8,169 nt of DNA, taken from assembly GCA_959608595.1 (NCBI GenBank), contig CAUHTB010000023.1:1-8169 (forward strand), given 5' to 3'. The notes under the pieces are model-generated. The model was not told the DNA's origin. It saw only the letters and a program-made list of their open reading frames with translations, and did not search any database. Source of the DNA: an uncultured Veillonella sp. GTDB lineage: Bacteria > Bacillota > Negativicutes > Veillonellales > Veillonellaceae. Shown piece by piece: positions 1 to 5,317 of the stretch (within the stretch, counting starts at the first letter, position 1; the number at the start of each line of letters is the position of its first letter). The position numbers and the translations under genes are program-made.

Positions 1-608
1 GCTTCATGATGATTATTGTTATAACCAATATCAAAGACGAACGGGATAACCCTTTCATGGGTATAAGCAATATTAGTTATGGCTTGGGAGGTAAGGATAG
101 AGTTTGGTATATATACATTTTTTTGATCTTTAGTAGTGATAATAGTATACATAAATTGAATAGACTTAACACTACCTACAGTATCTCCAACTTGAATAAC
201 ATGACCTGCTCTAAAAGGCTTAAATATAAGAATTAATAAGCCTGATGCCAAGTTAGATAAGTTGTTTTGTAAGGCCAAACCAATACCTAAACCAAAGGCA
301 CCAAAGGCAGCTACAAAGGATGTAGTAGGAACACCAATTTGATTTAAGCAAATCAATATTAGACCTACTAGCAATGCATAATTGATGATCTGCGTAATAA
401 AGCTCATCGCAGCAGAGTCATAAGAGGCCTTAGTCATAATACGGACAGCAAAGGTTTTCACCCATTTAATAGCATAACGACCTACCCAAAATATAATAAG
501 AGCTAATAATATATTGCCCGCTTGAGAAAAGAACCAATCTCGAAATTGAATCAATACATTAGCATCTTTAAACAATATTTCTGATGCAGAATAAAGAATA
601 TTGCCCAT
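1..608 (-). CDS. MscS-family mechanosensitive ion channel, N-terminal part (cut by left edge)
   Basis: I read 202 complete codons from the ATG at 608 down to the window edge with no stop, so the C-terminus is missing. The product should be a small-conductance mechanosensitive channel in the inner membrane that releases solutes on osmotic downshock. Three hydrophobic segments are visible at about residues 31-50, 72-92 and 98-130. The third has the typical pore-helix pattern rich in Gly and Ala (AFGAFGLGIGLALQNNLSNL, residues 101-120), followed by FKPFRAG and QVGD at the start of the cytoplasmic beta domain. The segment NVYIPNSILTSQAITN (164-179) matches the usual VxIPN stretch of the family. 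The start is supported by GGAGG at 615-619, six bases upstream. It is divergent from cbiZ. The short N-terminus, with only one helix or so before the pore pair, suggests the compact MscS type rather than the large MscK/YbdG types. The family call is firm; the exact subtype is open. Confidence 0.93.
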   Translation of the reverse strand, partial: MGNILYSASEILFKDANVLIQFRDWFFSQAGNILLALIIFWVGRYAIKWVKTFAVRIMTKASYDSAAMSFITQIINYALLVGLILICLNQIGVPTTSFVAAFGAFGLGIGLALQNNLSNLASGLLILIFKPFRAGHVIQVGDTVGSVKSIQFMYTIITTKDQKNVYIPNSILTSQAITNIAYTHERVIPFVFDIGYNNNHHE

Positions 609-701
609 ATTAAACCTCCAATAATATAACTTTATAAATAATTGAGCACATCTATTAATATGGTCATCATAAACATATATGCTATAATTTAATAAATATA
701 T

Positions 702-730
702 TTTACACGATATAGTAAAGTTATTATATC
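702..730 (+). promoter_or_regulatory. Predicted promoter of cbiZ
   Basis: TTTACA (702-707), a 17-base spacer and TATATC (725-730) match sigma-A type consensus at 9 of 12 positions and place the start near 737, about 36 nt before the cbiZ ATG. Its -10 overlaps the -10 of the opposite-strand promoter (723-728). An alternative is an extended -10, TG-C-TATAAT, with its hexamer at 683-688. No cobalamin riboswitch features were seen in the short leader. Confidence 0.4.
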
Positions 731-749
731 GTTATATTACATATATAAC
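707..749. promoter_or_regulatory. Two adjacent inverted repeats in the mscS-cbiZ spacer, operator-like
   Basis: The first is ACGATATA (707-714), ten bases, then TATATCGT (725-732), a perfect 8-bp inverted repeat lying between and over the -35 and -10 of the predicted cbiZ promoter. The second is GTTATAT (731-737), five bases, then ATATAAC (743-749), a perfect 7-bp inverted repeat next to it. Both would be covered by RNA polymerase at either divergent promoter, as expected for repressor sites. The arms are AT-rich, so chance is a real alternative. Confidence 0.35.
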
Positions 750-751
750 AA
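723..751 (-). promoter_or_regulatory. Predicted promoter of the mscS-type gene
   Basis: On the minus strand, TTGTTA (746-751) is followed after 17 bases by a perfect TATAAT (723-728). Transcription would start near 716 and give a leader of about 108 nt before the ATG at 608. The region is very AT-rich, so chance matches are possible, but the spacing and the perfect -10 make this the best candidate on this strand. Confidence 0.5.
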
Positions 752-772
752 TCTAAATCTAGGGAGACTTAC

Positions 773-1549
773 ATGTTCAACAATCCATATGAAGCACCAC
801 AAGAGCTTGCAACAGGAGGTCATGTAACGAAAGAATTAAATTCCGTTACAGTACACTTTGACGACATCCATTATGCCTTATCTAGTGGTCAACTCAATGG
901 TGGGTATCACCATACGTTAGCCGTACGAAATCAACAATTAACATACCAAATCGAAACAGAAAAAGATTTACCAGGTGGCTCGGTAGCCAACTATTTAGCA
1001 CAAGAGTTCGAGCAAATCGATACACCTGTTCATTTTAGTACAGCGCTTCTTACATCTGCTACAATGAACCTTCACGCATACGCCAAGGTCGAGGAACACG
1101 ATACGATTGTGGAGACTATCGTTACTGCAGGCTATGAAAAAACGGCCCATCGTGCAGGCACAGGCTATTGCTACGAGGAGCGAGATGGTGGTTTCATAGT
1201 ACCTGGTACCATTAATATTCTTGTCTTTACAAACAAGGCATTAACAGATAGTGCCATGGTGAAAGCCATCATGACAATTACGGAGGCTAAAACCGCAGCC
1301 CTCCAAGATTGGGGTGTTGAAAGTGTACGTCTCTATCCATTTATCAACGAAGATATTCCTGAAGCAATTACAAAAGAACGCAAGACTTCTGCTACAGGAA
1401 CCTCCACAGACGGTATCATTCTCACCATAGATACAAATGGTGATGTGTTAACAGACGCCGGCTCCTTCTCCCTATTTGGAGACACATTGGCTAAGGCCGT
1501 TTATGTAGGTATACAACGAGCCTTAGAAAATGCTATTGGCGCCGAATAA
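773..1549 (+). CDS. cbiZ: Adenosylcobinamide amidohydrolase CbiZ
   Basis: The 258-residue product matches CbiZ, which cleaves the aminopropanol side chain from adenosylcobinamide to give adenosylcobyric acid so that scavenged corrinoids can be rebuilt into a cobamide. It is cytoplasmic: no signal peptide or membrane segment is seen. Family features in order are SGQLNGG near residues 38-44, AGYEKTAHRAG at 119-129, GTINIL at 145-150, a helix with EAKTAAL at 171-177, and the hallmark ATGTSTDG at 207-214. A C-terminal GDTLAKAVYVGIQRAL helix follows. Length is normal for the family, perhaps with a slightly long N-terminus. The ATG at 773 has AGGGAG at 761-766, six bases upstream. It stands alone, divergent from the channel gene and convergent with the asparaginase gene, rather than inside a cobalamin operon. 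The usual AGxxNAxRAG motif reads EKTAHRAG here, a modest divergence. I am confident of the family; activity on cobinamide is by homology. Confidence 0.9.
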   Translation: MFNNPYEAPQELATGGHVTKELNSVTVHFDDIHYALSSGQLNGGYHHTLAVRNQQLTYQIETEKDLPGGSVANYLAQEFEQIDTPVHFSTALLTSATMNLHAYAKVEEHDTIVETIVTAGYEKTAHRAGTGYCYEERDGGFIVPGTINILVFTNKALTDSAMVKAIMTITEAKTAALQDWGVESVRLYPFINEDIPEAITKERKTSATGTSTDGIILTIDTNGDVLTDAGSFSLFGDTLAKAVYVGIQRALENAIGAE

Positions 1550-1596
1550 AAAAATACGCATCCTAGGCGAAATAAAAAACCGCACATCCTAGGCGA
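1545..1596 (+). repeat. 26-bp imperfect tandem duplication spanning the cbiZ stop codon
   Basis: Positions 1545-1570 and 1571-1596 are two adjacent 26-base units that match at 22 of 26 positions. Both begin AATAAAAAA and end CATCCTAGGCGA; the differences are at unit positions 10, 11, 12 and 14. The first unit contains the last bases and TAA stop of cbiZ, and the second forms the A-run and left arm of the minus-strand terminator. Confidence 0.75.
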
Positions 1597-1611
1597 TCGG
1601 GATGTGCGGTT
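1571..1611 (-). terminator. Rho-independent terminator of the pncB-nadE-asparaginase cluster
   Basis: A perfect 12-bp stem, AACCGCACATCC (1578-1589) with GGATGTGCGGTT (1600-1611), closes a 10-base loop. On the minus strand it runs into a U-rich tail (complement of the A-run 1571-1579). It lies about 95 bases beyond the asparaginase stop. On the plus strand the bases after the stem are not T-rich, so it is mainly a minus-strand terminator. Confidence 0.85.
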
Positions 1612-1666
1612 CATTGCATATAAAACTGTTACACATAATATAATACTTGAAAATGAATATCAAATT

Positions 1667-1701
1667 AAGATTTGAGAGTTTTTCTCAAATCTTTTTTGTT
1701 T
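1667..1701 (+). terminator. Rho-independent terminator of cbiZ
   Basis: A perfect 11-bp stem, AAGATTTGAGA (1667-1677) with TCTCAAATCTT (1683-1693), has a 5-base loop and is followed by TTTTGTTTT on the plus strand. It lies about 120 bases after the cbiZ stop, beyond the opposite-strand terminator. The complementary strand has no U-run after the stem. Confidence 0.8.
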
Positions 1702-1706
1702 TCTAA

Positions 1707-2684
1707 TTAATATTCATAGAAAAACTGTTGTAACTTTTTAAGATTTTTAGTTTTTGTAAGCCCCAGCATCAATAAGATACGAGCTTTTTGTGGACTCAAT
1801 GTATCACTTACGAGATAGCCTGCTAGTGCATCTTGTGGTACAGCAGATACCATGCCACTCCCTGTACGAGAGGCACGTACAGTTGGGAATGTTGTATTTT
1901 GTGTTATTTGACGTACATTTTGAGGAATTGTACCATGACCCAATCCAGTCAAGATGAGCCCATCAGGATTAGTGGCAACTACACTCATTGGCACCATGTC
2001 ATCCATACCGCCATAGCAAGTCAAAATGACTACACGAGGCAATTCCTTTAAGTCATGTACATCAAAGATGGATTCTTTCGTATGACGACGAGTAGAGGCT
2101 TTATAATAATAAGCTACACCATCCTGGACGATACCAAGATGCCCTACTAATGGACTGTCAAAGGTAGCCACATTAGTTGTATTCCGTTTGGACACATCAC
2201 GCGCCCCATCAACATAGCCATTTAGAACAACAAGTACACCTTTACCTACAGATGCAGGTGTTCTTGCCACTTGAATCGCTTGTAATAAATTAATAGGACC
2301 ATCTGCACTGATTGCCCCAGCAGGTCTCATCGAGCCAGTAATAACGATAGGTTTATCTGTATGGACAGTAAGATTAAGAAAATAAGCTGTCTCCTCCATG
2401 CTATCTGTTCCATGAGTAATAACAACACCGCCTATATCCTCTTGATTTACTAATTCTTGTACTAACTTAGATAAATCCAACCAATGCTGGACAGTAATAT
2501 CGGAGCTTTCAATATTACTAAACTGAGTATATGTATATGGACCATATGGTTCTGTGCCTGGTACGGAATCTAAAATTTCATCGAGCCCTAGTACACCTGC
2601 AGTATAGCCCGTCAAATCTGTATCGGATGCGCCTTGTCCAGCAATTGTACCACCCGTACCAATCAACGCAATTTTTGTCTCCAT
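1707..2684 (-). CDS. ansA: L-asparaginase (type I/II family), cytoplasmic form
   Basis: The 325-residue product should hydrolyse asparagine to aspartate and ammonia. The first active-site motif LIGTGGTIAG is at residues 7-16 with the nucleophile Thr13. The second, THGTDSMEETA, is at 90-100 with Thr93 and Asp94. RDVSKRNTTNVATF at 162-175 carries the conserved Lys166. The C-terminus LSPQKARILLMLGLTKT resembles E. coli AnsB, but the segment after PQDA is four or so residues shorter, and the acidic residue that AnsB places there (Glu283) has no obvious counterpart. I chose the ATG at 2684 because GGAGG (2689-2693) lies four bases before it. An in-frame ATG at 2744 would add 20 residues that lack a signal-peptide core, so the enzyme is probably cytoplasmic. 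It follows nadE by 95 bases with no clear terminator between, so it may share its transcript. The symbol is nominal: ansA and ansB are not separable from sequence alone, and some glutaminase activity is possible. Confidence 0.92.
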   Translation of the reverse strand: METKIALIGTGGTIAGQGASDTDLTGYTAGVLGLDEILDSVPGTEPYGPYTYTQFSNIESSDITVQHWLDLSKLVQELVNQEDIGGVVITHGTDSMEETAYFLNLTVHTDKPIVITGSMRPAGAISADGPINLLQAIQVARTPASVGKGVLVVLNGYVDGARDVSKRNTTNVATFDSPLVGHLGIVQDGVAYYYKASTRRHTKESIFDVHDLKELPRVVILTCYGGMDDMVPMSVVATNPDGLILTGLGHGTIPQNVRQITQNTTFPTVRASRTGSGMVSAVPQDALAGYLVSDTLSPQKARILLMLGLTKTKNLKKLQQFFYEY

Positions 2685-2687
2685 ATT

Positions 2688-2693
2688 ACCTCC
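2688..2693 (-). promoter_or_regulatory. Ribosome binding site that fixes the asparaginase start
   Basis: GGAGGT on the minus strand lies three to four bases before the ATG at 2684. No comparable site precedes the longer in-frame start at 2744, so the shorter protein is preferred. Confidence 0.7.
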
Positions 2694-2779
2694 ATCATAA
2701 AATACATAAGAAATAGTAAATCTTTTGTTAATCACCATTAGCATGAATTAGACTAGCTAAAACAAGTCCTCTCTCAACA

Positions 2780-3541
2780 TTATGGGTGAAAGGACGGCAT
2801 CAATTCTAATTTATGCTTATTAATACGATTTAAATAATCAATACGTTCTTTCGTTTCAAGATTTGCTATCTCTCCAGTTCTAATATATCGATCTAATACA
2901 GCATAGGTAAATCCTAATTTATCCTCATCAGATAGACCGCTGAGTCCATCACTAGGCGTCTTATCTACAAGATATTTTGGAATATCAAGTAATCGACCTA
3001 TTTGGCGCACCTCTTCTACGACAAGATTGGCAAGAGGACTAAAATCCCCAGCACTATCGCCATATTTTGTAGAATACCCTACATAATCTTCAGATCCATT
3101 ACATGTATTAGCTACGCGTGCCCCATTTGGCAAATTTTGCCCTACTGCATATAGCGTTGTCATGCGAAGACGCGGTGGTGTATTAATTCCTGCATCCTTG
3201 GATATATCAGTTCTACCAGTAACTGCTTTATAACCTTCACCTTGAATGATAGCGTTTGTCAAAGCGTCATAGGCAGCTCCAATATTCACTATGATATGTG
3301 GAATCCCCAAATGTGCCACTACAGCCTTGGCATCATCGATATCAGACTGAATTCCATTCGGCATAAGAACACCTACTACGCGTTCTGCCCCAAGGGCTTC
3401 TTTACATAAAGCAGCTACAATTGTGGAATCCTTACCACCGGAAATGCCCACTACGGCGCTACAACTAGGCCCATTTTGACTAAAATAATCTCGAATCCAT
3501 TGAACGAGAGCCTCTTTTGTTGATTCTGGATGGTCTAACAT
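2780..3541 (-). CDS. nadE: NAD synthetase, ammonia-dependent type
   Basis: The 253-residue protein should convert nicotinate adenine dinucleotide, ATP and ammonia to NAD, the last step of both de novo synthesis and nicotinate salvage. The ATP pyrophosphatase P-loop VGISGGKDS is at residues 31-39. NTPPRLRMTTLYAVGQ at 120-135 and NGSEDYVGYSTKYGDSAGD at 148-166 form the substrate-binding core, and PSDGLSGLSDEDKLGFTYAVLD at 196-217 is the usual C-terminal signature. There is no N-terminal nitrilase-like glutaminase domain, so the amide donor should be free ammonia rather than glutamine. The length is typical for this short class. The gene starts eight bases after the pncB stop codon, and its AGGAGG overlaps that stop, pointing to one transcript and coupled translation. 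The asparaginase gene follows. No key residue is visibly missing. Confidence 0.95.
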   Translation of the reverse strand: MLDHPESTKEALVQWIRDYFSQNGPSCSAVVGISGGKDSTIVAALCKEALGAERVVGVLMPNGIQSDIDDAKAVVAHLGIPHIIVNIGAAYDALTNAIIQGEGYKAVTGRTDISKDAGINTPPRLRMTTLYAVGQNLPNGARVANTCNGSEDYVGYSTKYGDSAGDFSPLANLVVEEVRQIGRLLDIPKYLVDKTPSDGLSGLSDEDKLGFTYAVLDRYIRTGEIANLETKERIDYLNRINKHKLELMPSFHP

Positions 3542-3545
3542 AAGC

Positions 3546-3551
3546 CCTCCT
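3546..3551 (-). promoter_or_regulatory. nadE ribosome binding site overlapping the pncB stop
   Basis: AGGAGG on the minus strand shares bases with the pncB TAG stop (3550-3552) and ends four bases before the nadE ATG at 3541. Ribosomes finishing pncB would sit on this site, so translational coupling is likely. Confidence 0.75.
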
Positions 3552-5001
3552 ATTTCTTCCGGAAAATACGATTTAATAAATCCATTTTCATTTGATAGTA
3601 TCCTGGACTCATATCAAGGTAATGGCGATGTGGATTTTCAAAGCGCTGTTCTTCTAACCAAATTTCACGGTCTAATTGGTCTTTGACGTATTGACGAAGC
3701 TCTTCTAGTGTCGGTAATGTTACGATAAGCTTGCCATCTTTAATAATGAGTTGTTTCATCTCTTTAAAGGTGCAATTTTCAAAGTACAATTCACGCCATG
3801 GTTGTTCTGGATCGATATAACGATATGGTTCTGTCGTATCTGGCACCTCTTCTAACAATGTTAATAAATCTGCAATGGCACGCCCTTTATCATTGTATAC
3901 GCGATACACCTTTTTAAAGCCTGGGTTCGTAATCTTTTCAACAGATTCAGAAATCTTGATGCGAGGCTCCCACACACCATTTTTTTCAACACCAGCAATC
4001 TTGTATACGGCGCCAAATACAGGATCGCTCTTAGAGGTAATCAGTCTTTCACCTACACCAAAAATATCAATGGGACCACCTTGCCCCAATAAAGAGGTTA
4101 TTGTATATTCATCAAGACTATTGGAAGCCATAATTTTGCAATCTTCTAAGCCTGCCTTATCAAGCATACGACGCGCTTTTTTAGCTAAGTACGCAAGGTC
4201 ACCAGAATCAAGGCGGATACCTTTTAAGCGTTTTCCCATAGGTTCCAATACCTCTTTAGCTACTTTAATAGCATTAGGAACACCAGAGTTTAATACATCA
4301 TAGGTATCAACAAGGAATACGGCCCCATCTGGATACACTTCAGCGTAAGCTTTGAAAGCTTCGTATTCAGAATCATGATACATAACCCAACTATGAGCCA
4401 TGGTTCCACTCACAGGAATACCAAATTGTTGACCCGCTAAAACAGTTGCCGTAGACTGTACCCCACCAATGTAGGCTGCTCTCGCACCATATACAGCGGC
4501 ATCCACATTATGAGCTCGACGAGCCCCAAAATCAGCTACTACACGCCCATCCGCAGCACGAACGATGCGATTAGCCTTTGTAGCGATAAGGGACTGATGG
4601 TTCATCATAGTTAGCACTGCAGTTTCTACGATTTGTGCGTCTATGAGAGGGGCTACGACGGTTATAACTGGTTCGTTTGGATAAATAATAGAACCTTCTG
4701 GGAATGCATATACATCACCAGTAAAGGAGAAATCTTTAAGATAATTTAGAAATTTCTCACTAAAGATCCCTTGATTCCGTAAAAAATCGATATCACTTTC
4801 ATCAAAATGTAGATTTAAAATGTACTCAACGATTTGTTCAAGACCACCAAAAATGGCAAAGCCACCCTTATCTGGATTGCGTCTAAAGAATACATCAAAA
4901 GCGACGCGATCCGTATTTTCATGTTGTGTAAAATAGCCGTGTGCCATGGTCATCTCATAAAAATCCATAAGCATACTAATATTGCGACTGTCGTGTTGCA
5001 T
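3550..5001 (-). CDS. pncB: Nicotinate phosphoribosyltransferase
   Basis: The 483-residue protein should join nicotinate and PRPP, with ATP hydrolysis, to make nicotinate mononucleotide, the entry step of the Preiss-Handler salvage route. The N-terminus LMDFYEMTMAHGYF (11-24) and FDVFFRRNPDKGGFAIFGG (35-53) are typical. NRIVRAADGRVVADFGARRAH (144-164) is the core phosphoribosyl region. SGTMAHS at 198-204 contains His203, expected to be the phosphorylated histidine. VDTYD (231-235) and RLDSGDL (263-269) are the phosphate and ribose-binding motifs, and GVGERL is at 315-320. The full length fits the long bacterial type. It is the first gene of the minus-strand cluster, upstream of nadE. The ATG at 5001 has only a modest site, GGTGA (5006-5010) with GAAGG a little further away, but the conserved N-terminus supports this start. 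The intervening enzyme NadD is not encoded in this window. Confident call. Confidence 0.96.
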   Translation of the reverse strand: MQHDSRNISMLMDFYEMTMAHGYFTQHENTDRVAFDVFFRRNPDKGGFAIFGGLEQIVEYILNLHFDESDIDFLRNQGIFSEKFLNYLKDFSFTGDVYAFPEGSIIYPNEPVITVVAPLIDAQIVETAVLTMMNHQSLIATKANRIVRAADGRVVADFGARRAHNVDAAVYGARAAYIGGVQSTATVLAGQQFGIPVSGTMAHSWVMYHDSEYEAFKAYAEVYPDGAVFLVDTYDVLNSGVPNAIKVAKEVLEPMGKRLKGIRLDSGDLAYLAKKARRMLDKAGLEDCKIMASNSLDEYTITSLLGQGGPIDIFGVGERLITSKSDPVFGAVYKIAGVEKNGVWEPRIKISESVEKITNPGFKKVYRVYNDKGRAIADLLTLLEEVPDTTEPYRYIDPEQPWRELYFENCTFKEMKQLIIKDGKLIVTLPTLEELRQYVKDQLDREIWLEEQRFENPHRHYLDMSPGYYQMKMDLLNRIFRKK

Positions 5002-5059
5002 CGGTTCACCAACCTTCTAAAATCTAATGGATTTAATTAATCGTTAATCGTATATCCTC

Positions 5060-5065
5060 ATTATA
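5060..5065 (-). promoter_or_regulatory. Predicted -10 box for the pncB-nadE transcript
   Basis: A perfect TATAAT on the minus strand would start transcription near 5053, about 50 bases before pncB. I see no good -35 at 16-18 bases. Just downstream, TTAATCG occurs twice in tandem on the plus strand (5037-5043 and 5044-5050), covering the first transcribed bases. Confidence 0.35.
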
Positions 5066-5186
5066 CATTATTATTCCTATATAGCTAGTACATACATATA
5101 CTACAGTTTTCATTAACTATCCTAATAATCATTCTTGTGATATAACTATATATATACTAACTATTTATATATTCCATATATATGTC

Positions 5187-5202
5187 TGTGAAAGTTATCA
5201 CT
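5187..5202. promoter_or_regulatory. CRP/FNR-like palindrome in the pncB-pepD spacer
   Basis: TGTGA (5187-5191), six bases, then TCACT (5198-5202) matches the TGTGA-N6-TCACA consensus of CRP-type regulators at 9 of 10 conserved positions. A separate TGTGA half site is at 5136-5140. It is centred about 80 bases upstream of the predicted pepD start. No regulator gene is in the window, so the binding protein is unknown. Confidence 0.3.
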
Positions 5203-5213
5203 GGGATAAACTC

Positions 5214-5248
5214 TTTTATTAGTATTACAAATTCAAATACTAATAAAA
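5214..5248. repeat. Perfect 13-bp inverted repeat beside the pepD promoter
   Basis: TTTTATTAGTATT (5214-5226) and AATACTAATAAAA (5236-5248) are exact reverse complements separated by nine bases. Neither side has the T-run expected of a terminator pointing into a gene. The right arm lies where the -35 of the predicted pepD promoter should be, so a repressor operator is the simplest reading; a leader hairpin is unlikely because the predicted start is downstream. Confidence 0.6.
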
Positions 5249-5263
5249 ACACTAAGTATTCCG

Positions 5264-5269
5264 TATAAT
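5264..5269 (+). promoter_or_regulatory. Predicted -10 box of pepD
   Basis: A perfect TATAAT that would start transcription near 5276, about 42 bases before the pepD ATG. The matching -35 region (about 5241-5246) is poor and lies inside the right arm of the 13-bp inverted repeat, which would suit an activator or repressor controlled promoter. Confidence 0.4.
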
Positions 5270-5306
5270 CAATCAACATATATATCTATTATTTACATGA
5301 GAATGA

Positions 5307-5311
5307 AAGGA
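5307..5311 (+). promoter_or_regulatory. Ribosome binding site that fixes the pepD start
   Basis: AAGGA lies six bases before the ATG at 5318. The in-frame ATGs at 5297 and 5303 lie upstream of or beside this site and have no comparable one, so the 482-residue form is preferred. Confidence 0.7.
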
Positions 5312-5317
5312 ACCATT

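Noticed and set aside
100..130. Suspected frameshift in the MscS-type gene near the run of seven Ts
   Set aside because: Careful reading on the minus strand gives a continuous DQKNVYIPNS, which is the expected family sequence.
6..236. Open frame of 76 codons on the plus strand
   Set aside because: It lies antisense to the MscS-type gene, whose minus-strand frame has clear family motifs; no ribosome site and no recognisable product.
609..772. Cobalamin riboswitch upstream of cbiZ
   Set aside because: The spacer is almost pure AT and lacks the B12 box and paired elements; it is also too short once the promoters are placed.
1653..1706. Possible 17-codon peptide between cbiZ and the asparaginase gene
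   Set aside because: No ribosome site, and it runs through the cbiZ terminator hairpin and T-run, which explain the sequence.
2685..2744. Upstream ATG that would extend the asparaginase by 20 residues
   Set aside because: No ribosome site, no signal-peptide hydrophobic core, and a strong GGAGG sits before the shorter start.
3875..4303. Open frame of 142 codons on the plus strand
   Set aside because: Antisense shadow of pncB, which is fully conserved here; no ribosome site.
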